Assembly (NCBI RefSeq): GCF_022669155.1 | Contig: NZ_JALBVB010000034.1 | Span: 27,890-91,889 of the forward strand | DNA from: Kineococcus sp. TRM81007 | Lineage (GTDB): Bacteria; Actinomycetota; Actinomycetes; Actinomycetales; Kineococcaceae | DNA length: 64,000 nucleotides | Reading direction: 5' to 3' | Shown: positions 57,171 to 64,000 of the stretch, in pieces | How the letters are laid out: each line of letters starts with the position of its first letter | Position numbering within the stretch: the stretch's first letter is position 1 | Made by a program: the position numbers and the translations under genes | Notes under the pieces: model-generated | The model's input: only the letters and a program-made list of their open reading frames with translations | Told to the model about the DNA's origin: nothing | Database searches by the model: none

Positions 57171-57291
57171 CCGACCACCCTCCCCGCACGGGCCCGGCCG
57201 GCGGCCGGGCTCCTCACCGCCCCATCATGGCGTGCCGGTGATCGCCGGGGAACCCGCCCGTGCGCCGCCGGGACCGCCCCGCCGCGCGGGG

Positions 57292-58182
57292 TCAGCCCCG
57301 GCGGGGGCCGTCGTCGCGCCGCGGCGGGTCGTCGCGCCGGCGCAGGTACCGCTCGAACTCCCGCGCGATCGCCTCACCGCTGGCCTCGGGCAGCTCCGCG
57401 GTGTCCTTCGCCTCCTCCAGCTGCTGCACGTACTCGGCGATCTCGCTGTCCTCACCGGCCAGCTCGTCCACCCCGCGCTCCCAGGCGCGCGCGTCCTCCG
57501 GCAGCTCACCCAGCGGCACCGGCACGCCCAGCAGCTCCTCCACCCGGTGCAGCAGCGCCAGCGTGCCCTTCGGCGACGGCGGCTGCCCCACGTAGTGCGG
57601 CACCGCCGCCCACAGCGACACCGACGCGATGCCGGCGTTGGCCACCGCGTCCTGCACCACGCCGACGATGCCGGTGGGCCCCTCGTAGCGCGACGGCTCG
57701 ATGTCCAGCTTCTCCACCAGGTCCGGGTCCTCGCTGCTGCTGGTCACCGGCAGCGGCCGCGTGTGCGGCACGTCCGCCAGCAGCGCCCCCAGCGTCAGCA
57801 CCATGCTGGCCCCCACGGCGCGCGCGTGGGCGACGACCTCGGCGGCGTAGGTGCGCCAGCGCATCGACGGCTCGATGCCGCGCACCAGCAGCACGTCGCG
57901 CGAGGAGTCGGGCAGGCGCGCGTACGACACGCGCGTGGTCGGCCACGTCAGCCGGCGCCGGCCGTCGTCGTCGAAGTGCACGGTGGGCCGGTTGACCTGG
58001 AAGTCGTGGTACTCCTCCGGGTCGAACTCGGCGAGCTCGACGCCCCCCCACACCTCGTGCAGGTGCGCGACCGCCTGGCTGGCCGCCTCCCCGGCGTCGT
58101 TCCAGCCCTCGAAGGCCGCGATCACCACGGGGTCGCGCAGCACCGGCGCCGCCGGCCTCACGTCGTCAGGCTGCTCAAGCAC
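57292..58182 (-). CDS. PAC2-family protein
   Basis: A 296-residue PAC2 (proteasome assembly chaperone 2-like) protein conserved in actinobacteria. Segments are VVIAAFEGWNDAGEAASQAV, FDPEEYHDFQVNRPTVHFDD, LLVRGIEPSMRWRTYAAEVV, GALLADVPHTRPLPVTSSS and PSRYEGPTGIVGVVQDAVAN. It often sits beside mshC, as here. A role in proteasome or pupylation biology is unproven. GTG start (VLEQPDDVR) 6 nt after TAGGGT, which overlaps the -10 of the divergent HAD gene. Confidence 0.88.
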   Translation of the reverse strand: MLEQPDDVRPAAPVLRDPVVIAAFEGWNDAGEAASQAVAHLHEVWGGVELAEFDPEEYHDFQVNRPTVHFDDDGRRRLTWPTTRVSYARLPDSSRDVLLVRGIEPSMRWRTYAAEVVAHARAVGASMVLTLGALLADVPHTRPLPVTSSSEDPDLVEKLDIEPSRYEGPTGIVGVVQDAVANAGIASVSLWAAVPHYVGQPPSPKGTLALLHRVEELLGVPVPLGELPEDARAWERGVDELAGEDSEIAEYVQQLEEAKDTAELPEASGEAIAREFERYLRRRDDPPRRDDGPRRG

Positions 58183-58188
58183 CTTCCA

Positions 58189-58198
58189 ACCCTAGACT
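58189..58198. promoter_or_regulatory. Overlapping divergent -10 elements for the PAC2 and HAD genes
   Basis: Minus-strand TAGGGT (58189-58194) and plus-strand TAGACT (58193-58198) share two bases. The genes start 6 and 9 nt away respectively. One polymerase would occlude the other. Confidence 0.5.
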
Positions 58199-58207
58199 CA
58201 CCGGTCG

Positions 58208-58945
58208 ATGCCCACCGACACACCGACCCCCGACGCGCCGACCCCCCAGCCGCCGCGGGCGTTGCCCGCCGCCGTGCTGTGGGACATGGACGGCACGCTC
58301 GTCGACACCGAACCGCACTGGATCGCCGCCGAGCACGCCCTGATGGCCCGGCACGGCGCGAGCTGGTCGCACGAGCAGGCCCTGCAGCTCGTCGGCAGCG
58401 CCCTGCCCGACTCCGGGCGCCTGCTGGCTGCGCACCTGGCTGCCGAGGCCGGGGTGCACCTGGACCCCGGCGCCATCGTCGCCGAGCTGATCGCCGAGGT
58501 GGTGCACCAGGTGTCGGCGAGCGTGGTGTGGCGCCCCGGCGCGCTGCGGCTGCTGCGCGAGCTGGGGGAGCGCGGCGTGCCGTGCGCGCTGGTGACGATG
58601 TCGTACCGCTCCCTGGCCGGCACCGTGGCCGCCCTCGTGCCCGGCGCCTTCGCCGTCGTCGTCGCCGGTGACGAGGTGGAGCGCGGCAAGCCGCACCCCG
58701 ACCCGTACCTGCGCGCCGCCGCGCTGCTGGGCGTGGACCCGGGTGACTGCGTGGTGCTGGAGGACTCCGCCCCCGGCGTGGCCTCCGGCGAGGCCGCCGG
58801 CTGCCGCGTCGTCGCCTGCCCGCACATGGTGCCCATCCCCGCCGCCCCGGGGCGCAGCCGCGTGGCCTCCCTCGCCGAGCTGGACGCCGACGCCCTGGGG
58901 CGCGTGGCCGCCGGCGGGGTCATCGACTCGCTCGCCGGCGCCTGA
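58208..58945 (+). CDS. HAD-superfamily hydrolase (beta-PGM-like)
   Basis: A 245-residue HAD phosphatase of the beta-phosphoglucomutase or sugar-phosphatase type. Motif I is WDMDGTLVDTEPHWIAAEHA, motif II LVTMSYRSLAG and motif III EVERGKPHPDPYLRAAALLG, followed by VVLEDSAPGVASGEAAGCRV. The cap region is helical and large. ATG 58208 lies 9 nt after TAGACT. In actinobacteria a HAD of this type is often next to PAC2 and mshC. Substrate unknown. Confidence 0.88.
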   Translation: MPTDTPTPDAPTPQPPRALPAAVLWDMDGTLVDTEPHWIAAEHALMARHGASWSHEQALQLVGSALPDSGRLLAAHLAAEAGVHLDPGAIVAELIAEVVHQVSASVVWRPGALRLLRELGERGVPCALVTMSYRSLAGTVAALVPGAFAVVVAGDEVERGKPHPDPYLRAAALLGVDPGDCVVLEDSAPGVASGEAAGCRVVACPHMVPIPAAPGRSRVASLAELDADALGRVAAGGVIDSLAGA

Positions 58946-58987
58946 GGCCCTCCCGCGGGCCCTGGGCGGTCTGGGAGGCTGCGCGGC

Positions 58988-59806
58988 GTGCACCTCGACC
59001 AGGTCCTCGACTGGCGCGGCCGGCGGGTCCGCTGGACGCGTCTCGGCACCGGGCCCGCGGTGGTCCTCTGCCACGGCACCCCCTGGTCGTCGTGGCTGTG
59101 GGCCCCCTACGCGCAGGCCCTGGCAGCCGACTTCACGGTCCACCTGTGGGACATGCCCGGCTACGGCGCCTCCTCCAAGGACCCCGAGCACGCCGTCTCC
59201 CTCGACGTCCAGGGGGAACTGCTCACCGACCTGCTGCGGCACTGGGACCTCGACGCGCCGCACGTGGTCGCCCACGACGTCGGCGGCGCCGTCGCCCTGC
59301 GCGCCCACCTGCTGCACGGTGCCCGCTGCGCGTCCCTGGCCCTGGTCGACGCCGTCGCCCTGGCGCCGTGGGGCTCGCCGTTCTTCCGCCTCGTGCGCGA
59401 GCACGCCGCCGTCTTCGCCGCCCTGCCGCCGGCCGTGCACGCCGGGGCGTTGCGCGCCTACGTCGCCGGAGCCAGCCACCGCGGCCTCACCGACGCCCAG
59501 CTCGACGCGCTCCTGGCGCCGTGGGTCACCCCGCAGGGGCAGGAGGCGTTCTACCGCCAGGTCGCCCAGGCCGACGAGGCGTTCACCGACGTCATCGAAC
59601 CGCTCTACCCGTCGCTGGACCTGCCGGTGCACGTCGTCTGGGGTGCCGAGGACACCTGGGTCCCGGTCGAGCGCGCGCACCGCCTGGCCGCACTGATCCC
59701 CGGTGCCGGTCTCACCGTGGTCCCCGACGCCGGGCACCTGGTCCACCTCGACCAGCCCGTGCACCTGGCCACCGCCCTGCGGGCCTGGCTCACCGACCGC
59801 ACCTGA
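58988..59806 (+). CDS. Alpha/beta hydrolase with Asp nucleophile
   Basis: A 272-residue alpha/beta hydrolase. The oxyanion-hole segment is CHGTPWSSWLW, and the nucleophile elbow is AHDVGG (Asp97 in place of Ser). The acid is in WGAEDTWVP and the His in AGHLVHLDQP. An Asp nucleophile points to haloalkane dehalogenase, epoxide hydrolase or related activity rather than an esterase. The GTG start (MHLDQVLDWRGRR) follows GGGAGGC. Same strand as the HAD gene, 42 nt apart. Confidence 0.86.
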   Translation: MHLDQVLDWRGRRVRWTRLGTGPAVVLCHGTPWSSWLWAPYAQALAADFTVHLWDMPGYGASSKDPEHAVSLDVQGELLTDLLRHWDLDAPHVVAHDVGGAVALRAHLLHGARCASLALVDAVALAPWGSPFFRLVREHAAVFAALPPAVHAGALRAYVAGASHRGLTDAQLDALLAPWVTPQGQEAFYRQVAQADEAFTDVIEPLYPSLDLPVHVVWGAEDTWVPVERAHRLAALIPGAGLTVVPDAGHLVHLDQPVHLATALRAWLTDRT

Positions 59807-59843
59807 ACCGCACCTGGAGCGCACCCCGCCGCCGCCCGCGCGC

Positions 59844-60575
59844 TCACAGCGCCCCCGACCCACCCACCAGCACCGCCAGGACGAACGCCCACCCGCCCCG
59901 CAGGCGCCGCGAGCCGGGCGCGTGCTGCCGGCGGCCGGGCAGCGGACCGGACAGCAGCAGGAACGCCGTGGTGCCCAGGGGCAGCGAGAACAGCCAGAAC
60001 CACGCCCACCGCGTCGCCCACCACGGCTCCGCGGCGCCGATCAGCACCAGCAGGGCGCCCAGCGACTGCACCACCAGCAGCACGACCACCCAGCCGCGCA
60101 CGGTGGCGCCCAGCACGCGGGCGGACAGGACGAAGCCCCGGGCGTGCTCGACGCGCTCGACGCGCACGCCCGGATCCCACGCCCGCACCGCCTGCCCGAC
60201 GTCGCGGGTGGTCACCGGCAGCGCCGACGCCTCGCCGACCGCGTCGGAGAGCGCGCCGACGAGGTGCTCGTCGCTGACCAGGCGGACCTCGGCGCTCCGC
60301 ACCTGCCACGCCCCGCGCCAGTCGGCGCGCCAGCGCACCCGCTGCACGACCTCACCCGTGGCCCCCGCCGGCAGGCCGCCGACCACCTGCACGCCGGCGA
60401 CGCGCCCGGCTCGAGCGGCGACCCGCAGGTCCTGCACGTCGGCGGCGCGCTCCCCGAACACGAGCGTCACCAGAAGCACCACGAGCGTCACGGCCAGCAG
60501 GGCGGCACGCACCCCGGCCCACCCGCGCCACGGCGCACGCACCGGCGGCAGCGGGGTGGACGACGCATCGAGCAC
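59844..60575 (-). CDS. Conserved membrane protein
   Basis: A 243-residue protein with an N-terminal helix (ALLAVTLVVLLVTLVFG), a soluble domain of about 110 residues, and two to three C-terminal helices (WVVVLLVVQSLGALLVLIG, WFWLFSLPLGTTAFLLL). No family recognised. GTG start (VLDASSTPLPP) lies 7 nt after TAGCGT. Confidence 0.75.
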   Translation of the reverse strand: MLDASSTPLPPVRAPWRGWAGVRAALLAVTLVVLLVTLVFGERAADVQDLRVAARAGRVAGVQVVGGLPAGATGEVVQRVRWRADWRGAWQVRSAEVRLVSDEHLVGALSDAVGEASALPVTTRDVGQAVRAWDPGVRVERVEHARGFVLSARVLGATVRGWVVVLLVVQSLGALLVLIGAAEPWWATRWAWFWLFSLPLGTTAFLLLSGPLPGRRQHAPGSRRLRGGWAFVLAVLVGGSGAL

Positions 60576-60582
60576 CCCGACG

Positions 60583-60588
60583 ACGCTA
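60583..60588 (-). promoter_or_regulatory. -10 element of the conserved membrane protein gene
   Basis: TAGCGT on the minus strand, 7 nt before GTG 60575. Confidence 0.5.
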
Positions 60589-60718
60589 GCGGCGCACCAC
60601 CCGCCGTCAAGCGCGCCCGCGCCGCACGCGGACCACCCGGGGCGCACCGAGGTCCCCCGCCGACGCCGGTCCCGGGCGCCTCCTCAGCCCCTCGACCGGA
60701 GCCGGCGCCGGAGCTGCC

Positions 60719-60781
60719 TCACGCGAACACCGTCGCCGTCAGGGCCAGCGCCAGGGCCAGCGCCCGGTCGAGCACCGTCAC
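60719..60781 (-). CDS. Possible 20-residue hydrophobic peptide
   Basis: A 20-codon frame (VTVLDRALALALALTATVFA) begins with a GTG overlapping the stop of the RecB-like gene as GTGA and ends 63 nt later. It would form one short helix. The stop-start overlap is the only positive evidence. Confidence 0.3.
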   Translation of the reverse strand: MTVLDRALALALALTATVFA

Positions 60782-61710
60782 GCTCCGCGGGGCGGGTCCT
60801 GGGCGACGTCCCCGCCGGGCAGGGGCGGTGGGGTGCCGCCGAACGCCGGGCACAGCGCCTTGTGGTCGCACCACGAGCACAGCCTCCCCGGGGTGGCCGG
60901 CCACTCGCCGCTGGCGCGGTTGCGCTCGATGGCCTCCCACACGGCCCGCACCTCGCGCTCGGTGGCGCGCAGGTCGTCCTCGTCGGGGCAGTGGCCCAGC
61001 ACCTCGCCCGAACCGAGGTACACCAGCCGCAGCGAGCGCGGCACCACCCCGCGCAGCCGCCACAGCACCAGGGCGTAGAAGCGGATCTGGAACAGGGCGG
61101 CCGCGGCGAAGCGGTCGGACGGCGCCCGGCCCGTCTTGTAGTCGACGACCCGCAGCCGGCCGTCCGGGGCCACGTCCAGGCGGTCCACCACCCCGCGCAG
61201 CACCGGGCCGCCCTCCAGCGGCACCTCCACCCGCACCTCCCGCCCGGCCGGCTCCAGCCGGGTGGGGTCCTCCAGGTCGAAGTAGCGCCGCAGCAGCGAG
61301 CGCGCCTGCGCCAGCCAGCGCTGCAGCGCAGCGCGGCCGTCCTCGTCGTCGCCGAACAGCGCGCCCAGGCGCTCATCGCCGGCCAGCAGCTCCCGCCAGC
61401 GCTCCTCGACCATCCCGCACGCCGCCTCGGGGGTGCGCTCGGCGGCCGGCAGGTCGAAGAGCCGCTCCAGCACCGCGTGCACGAGGGTTCCGCGCGCCGC
61501 CGCCGGCGAAGGCGCCTCCTCCAGCCTGTCGATCGTGCGGAAGCGGTACAGCAGCGGGCACCGCAGGAAGTCCGCCGCCCGGGACGGCGACAGACCCCGC
61601 GCGCGACCCGCAGCCGTCCCCGCAGCCGTGCCGGGCGGGGGACCGCCGTCGGCCACGGGCTCGCCGGGCCGCTCGGGGGAGCCGGGCACGTCGGTGGTGG
61701 TGCTGGACAC
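60778..61710 (-). CDS. RecB-family exonuclease (PD-(D/E)XK, Fe-S type)
   Basis: A 310-residue nuclease-only protein similar to actinobacterial RecB-like exonucleases (Rv2119-type), without helicase motifs. A single Cys (FLRCPLLY, Cys51) and a C-terminal CSWCDHKALCPAF cluster are placed like the AddB/Cas4-type Fe-S cluster ligands. The catalytic segments LRGVVDRLDVAPDGRLRVV and VDYKTGRAPSDRFAAAALFQ are intact. Role likely in DNA repair or end processing. GTG start (MSSTTTDVPG) 6 nt after TAGCCT. Confidence 0.88.
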   Translation of the reverse strand: MSSTTTDVPGSPERPGEPVADGGPPPGTAAGTAAGRARGLSPSRAADFLRCPLLYRFRTIDRLEEAPSPAAARGTLVHAVLERLFDLPAAERTPEAACGMVEERWRELLAGDERLGALFGDDEDGRAALQRWLAQARSLLRRYFDLEDPTRLEPAGREVRVEVPLEGGPVLRGVVDRLDVAPDGRLRVVDYKTGRAPSDRFAAAALFQIRFYALVLWRLRGVVPRSLRLVYLGSGEVLGHCPDEDDLRATEREVRAVWEAIERNRASGEWPATPGRLCSWCDHKALCPAFGGTPPPLPGGDVAQDPPRGA

Positions 61711-61716
61711 GCCGGC

Positions 61717-61722
61717 AGGCTA
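61717..61722 (-). promoter_or_regulatory. -10 element of the RecB-like gene
   Basis: TAGCCT on the minus strand, 6 nt before GTG 61710. Confidence 0.5.
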
Positions 61723-61792
61723 GGTGCCGCCCCCGACACGGGTGCTCGCACGCACCGCCCGCAGGACCACCCCGGCGGCGCGGGCGTCCGCC

Positions 61793-61865
61793 GGGCCGGG
61801 GCGCGGCGGGGCGGGGCACGGCGGGGCGCGGCGGGGCGGGGCGGGGCACGGCGGGGCGGGGCGGA
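61793..61865. repeat. G-rich imperfect repeat upstream of the site-2 protease
   Basis: About 70 nt built from GGGGCGGGGCACGGC-like units with many runs of four G. It ends about 20 nt before the -10 at 61884, so it covers the -35 region. G-quadruplex potential on the plus strand. Confidence 0.7.
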
Positions 61866-61883
61866 CGGTCGCTCACGGCCGCC

Positions 61884-61889
61884 TAGGAT
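61884..61889 (+). promoter_or_regulatory. -10 element upstream of the site-2 protease mini-ORF
   Basis: TAGGAT, 6 nt before GTG 61896. Confidence 0.5.
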
Positions 61890-61895
61890 CGGCGG

Positions 61896-61943
61896 GTGCG
61901 CAGCCCCCGAGTCACCGACCGCCCCGCCGGCGAGGCCCGGTGA
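61896..61943 (+). CDS. Possible leaderless upstream ORF coupled to the site-2 protease
   Basis: A 15-codon frame (VRSPRVTDRPAGEAR) starts 6 nt after the -10 hexamer. Its TGA overlaps the GTG of the protease gene as GTGA. This matches the layout before uppP. The protease itself has no good ribosome site, so ribosomes may reach it only by finishing this mini-ORF. Confidence 0.45.
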   Translation: MRSPRVTDRPAGEAR

Positions 61944-63082
61944 ACGGCGCCGGCATCCGCCTGGGGCGCCCCTTCGGCGTCCCGCTGCTGCTCGCGCCCT
62001 CGTGGTTCCTCTTCGCCGCCGTCATCGTGTGGGTCTTCGCCCCCGTGGTCTCGGTGCGGGTGCCCGGCCCGGCGTCCTACCTGGTGGCCTTCTCCTACGC
62101 GGTGCTGCTGCTGCTGTCCGTGCTCGTGCACGAGGTCGCCCACGCCCTGGCCGCCCGCTGGTCGGGCCTGCGCGTGTCCGGCATCGTCCTGAACGTCTGG
62201 GGCGGGCACACCACCTTCCAGGACGGCGACGTCGGCCCGGGCCGCAGCCTGCTCATCGCCGTGGTCGGGCCGGTCGCCAACGGCGCGCTCGCGCTGGCCG
62301 CCCACCAGGCCGGGGAGGTGGTGCGCGCCCAGCCCGGCCCGGTCGGGGTCGGTGAGCTGCTGCTGGGCGCCCTGACCGTCTCCAACGTGCTGCTGGCCGC
62401 CTTCAACCTGCTGCCGGGCCTGCCCCTGGACGGCGGTCACGCCCTGGAGGCGGTGGTGTGGAAGGTGCGCGGCGACCGCCTGGCCGGCACCGTCGCCGCC
62501 GCCTGGGCCGGCAGGGTGCTCGCCGCGCTCACCCTGGTGGCCGCCGTCGCCGTGCCCCGCCTGCTGGGGTGGCAGGCGACGCTGACGCAGGTGGTGTGGG
62601 CCGGGCTCGTCAGCGCCCTGCTGTGGCAGGGCGCCTCCCAGGCGCTGCAGTTCGCCGCCCAGCGTCGCCGGGTGCCGCTGCTGTCCGCGCGCGCCCTGCA
62701 GCGCCCGGCCATCGCCGTCAGCTCCCGCGCCACCGTCGAGGAGGTGGTGCGCGCGGCCCGCGCCGCCATCGACGCCGGCGCCACCGCCGGCAGCACCCGC
62801 GACCTGGAGGTCGTGCTCGTCACCGACGACGGCGTGCCGGTGGCCGTCGTGGACACCGCCGCCCTGAGCCGGGTGCCGCTGGAGCGGCGCGGCGCGCTCG
62901 GCGCCGGGGCCACCGCCCGCGCGCTGCCGCCCCGCTGCTGGCTGCCGGGCGACCTGACCGGCGAGGCGCTGCTGGACGCGGTCGCCGCCCGCCCCGGCGA
63001 GCACGTCGTCCTCGGCGCCGGCGGGCGCGTGGAGGGCCTGCTGCACACCGGCGACGTCGTCGCCGCCGTCACCGCGCGCTGA
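61940..63082 (+). CDS. Site-2 protease family metalloprotease with CBS-like C-terminus
   Basis: A 380-residue intramembrane zinc protease of the S2P/SpoIVFB class. The active-site HExxH is in VLVHEVAHALAARW, and the second metal motif is LLPGLPLDGGHALEAV. Six helices fill residues about 10-220. A C-terminal CBS-like domain (from ALQRPAIAVSSRATVEEVV) follows. Such proteases can cleave anti-sigma factors or pro-sigma factors inside the membrane; the anti-sigma gene at 31.9 kb is one possible target, unproven. GTG start overlaps the mini-ORF stop. Confidence 0.87.
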   Translation: MNGAGIRLGRPFGVPLLLAPSWFLFAAVIVWVFAPVVSVRVPGPASYLVAFSYAVLLLLSVLVHEVAHALAARWSGLRVSGIVLNVWGGHTTFQDGDVGPGRSLLIAVVGPVANGALALAAHQAGEVVRAQPGPVGVGELLLGALTVSNVLLAAFNLLPGLPLDGGHALEAVVWKVRGDRLAGTVAAAWAGRVLAALTLVAAVAVPRLLGWQATLTQVVWAGLVSALLWQGASQALQFAAQRRRVPLLSARALQRPAIAVSSRATVEEVVRAARAAIDAGATAGSTRDLEVVLVTDDGVPVAVVDTAALSRVPLERRGALGAGATARALPPRCWLPGDLTGEALLDAVAARPGEHVVLGAGGRVEGLLHTGDVVAAVTAR

Positions 63083-63101
63083 ACCGCGCGCCCCACCACC
63101 C

Positions 63102-63262
63102 GCACGAGCACCCCCGCACGAGCACCCCCGCACGAGCACCCCCGCACGAGCACCCCCGCACGAGCACCCCCGCACGAGCACCCCCGCACGACCACCCCCG
63201 CACGACCACCCCGCACGACCACCCCCGCACGACCACCCCGCACGACCACCCCGCACGAGCAC
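63102..63262. repeat. Tandem repeat array, 13-14-nt unit, about 12 copies
   Basis: Six near-perfect GCACGAGCACCCCC units, then about six variants with GACC in place of GAGC and some 13-nt copies. It fills most of the 204-nt gap between the site-2 protease and trmI. There are no spacers, so it is not a CRISPR array. Confidence 0.92.
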
Positions 63263-63286
63263 GCACCACCAGGGAAGGACCCCGCG

Positions 63287-64000
63287 TTGAACGACGCCCC
63301 CACCAGCCAGCCCGCGAACCCGCCCGCGGACCCCGCCGGTGGGCCCGCCCACGGGCCCGACGGCGGGCCCACCGGCGCCGCCACCCGCCGCGGGCCGCTG
63401 CGGGAGGGGGAGCGGGTGCAGCTGACCGACCCGCGCGGGCGCCTGCACACCATCACCCTGACCGCCGGCAAGGAGTTCCACACCCACCGCGGCCGCTTCC
63501 GGCACGACGAGCTCATCGGCCGCCCCGACGGCACCACGATCACCAACTCCGCGGGCGTGGAGTACCTCGTGCTGCGGCCCCTGCTGGCCGACTTCGTGCT
63601 GTCCATGCCGCGCGGCGCCGCGGTGGTCTACCCCAAGGACGCCGGGCAGGTCGTGCAGATGGCCGACGTCTTCCCCGGCGCCACCGTCATCGAGGCCGGC
63701 GTGGGCTCCGGGGCGCTGACGATGTCGCTGCTGCGCGCCGTCGGCGACGCCGGCCGCGTGCACTCCTTCGAGCGGCGCGCCGACTTCGCCGACATCGCCC
63801 GCGGCAACGTGGAGACCTTCTTCGGCGGCTCCCACCCCGCCTGGCGGCTGACCGTCGGCGACCTCGTGGAGTCCCTGCCCGCCTCCGGGCTGGACTCCGC
63901 CGCCGGCACCGGCGCCGACCGCGCGGTGCTGGACATGCTGGCCCCTTGGGAGTGCCTGGACGCCGTCGCCGACGCGATGGCCCCCGGCGGGGTCCTCATC
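63287..64000 (+). CDS. trmI: tRNA (adenine-N1)-methyltransferase TrmI, 3' end beyond the window
   Basis: SAM-dependent enzyme making m1A58 in the T-loop of tRNAs. 238 codons are visible, with no stop before the window end. The N-terminal 30 residues are a Pro/Gly-rich leader. The family segments follow: LREGERVQLTDPRGRLHTIT, GKEFHTHRGRFRHDELIGRP, RPLLADFVLSMPRGAAVVYP and the SAM motif VIEAGVGSGALTMSLLRAVG. The start is a TTG preceded by GGGAAGGA, with no better in-frame start nearby. In actinobacteria trmI is followed by the proteasome ATPase gene, which would lie to the right. Confidence 0.9.
   Translation, partial: MNDAPTSQPANPPADPAGGPAHGPDGGPTGAATRRGPLREGERVQLTDPRGRLHTITLTAGKEFHTHRGRFRHDELIGRPDGTTITNSAGVEYLVLRPLLADFVLSMPRGAAVVYPKDAGQVVQMADVFPGATVIEAGVGSGALTMSLLRAVGDAGRVHSFERRADFADIARGNVETFFGGSHPAWRLTVGDLVESLPASGLDSAAGTGADRAVLDMLAPWECLDAVADAMAPGGVLI

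Noticed and set aside
59092-62355. Open frame of about 1087 codons spanning several genes
   Set aside because: It runs across genes on both strands with an Arg/Pro/Ala-rich translation and no domain; GC-rich third-frame artefact.
63102-63262. Possible CRISPR array
   Set aside because: Units of 13-14 nt are directly adjacent with no spacers, and no cas genes are present.
63069-63269. 66-codon minus-strand frame of Gly/Trp/Ser/Cys/Val repeats
   Set aside because: Pure translation of the tandem repeat; no start signal or conservation.

Overview
The window is chromosomal DNA of a very GC-rich actinobacterium. The evidence is the extreme GC3 bias, the mycothiol ligase gene mshC, an actinobacterial suf operon led by sufR, a GT4-type glgA (GlgM-like), a MabA/InhA-type fabG-fabI pair, and small families typical of Actinobacteria (DUF3090, SCO1664-like, PAC2, DUF3099, DUF5703). 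A member of the Kineosporiaceae (Kineococcus or Quadrisphaera-like) fits the gene content, but that placement is inference. I see no tRNA, rRNA, CRISPR array, prophage or insertion sequence. Nearly all of it is core or near-core chromosome.

Layout. 0-5 kb: transketolase, divergent from ctaB, with convergent ctaA (heme A synthesis). 4.8-6.6 kb: an ABC-2 exporter. 6.7-11.3 kb: sufR-sufB-sufD-sufC-sufT, with no sufS or sufU between sufC and sufT. 10.9-13.4 kb: an ECF biotin-uptake operon, bioY-bioM-bioN type, on the minus strand. 13.5-18.2 kb: an ABC-F protein, a small HTH protein, then a minus-strand run DUF3099 - small Cys protein - SURF1 - degenerate SDR. 18.3-20 kb: fabG-fabI. 20-23.4 kb: serB, an F420-type oxidoreductase and glgC. 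23.5-26.4 kb: glgA, a type III polyketide synthase and an ICMT-like methyltransferase in one run. 26.4-28 kb: lysE/argP. 28-44.6 kb: a mixed accessory stretch (PNPOx-family proteins, APH-like kinase, ECF sigma/anti-sigma, lytic transglycosylase, frameshifted EAL protein, YbdK-like ligase, frameshifted lipoprotein, TetR, luciferase-like enzymes, ABC exporter, FNT channel with cyanase). 44.6-49.5 kb: MarR/LLM pair, Asp-rich protein, uppP, corA. 49.5-53.7 kb: phosphatase - DUF3090 - SCO1664-like - mshC - small HTH/Cys protein. 53.7-64 kb: DUF3500 lipoprotein, three AIM24 paralogues, PAC2, HAD, alpha/beta hydrolase, RecB-like nuclease, site-2 protease, and the start of trmI, cut by the window end.

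Two features recur. First, at least two dozen genes start 6-9 nt after a TANNNT hexamer with no Shine-Dalgarno sequence, so leaderless transcription looks like the default here; in several genes this fixes the start codon. In two cases (uppP and the site-2 protease) the leaderless start opens a short upstream ORF whose stop codon overlaps the start of the main gene as GTGA. Second, short tandem repeats with 9-20 nt units are frequent, both between genes and inside genes, including a Gly/Asp repeat insertion in CorA.

I found no single large undescribed system. The items most worth following up are the coupled leaderless mini-ORFs, the glgA-PKS-ICMT run, the structured 96-nt element after ctaA, the FNT-cyanase pair, the CorA insertion, and two apparent frameshifts in GC homopolymers (near 34.9 and 37.56 kb), which may be real or assembly errors.
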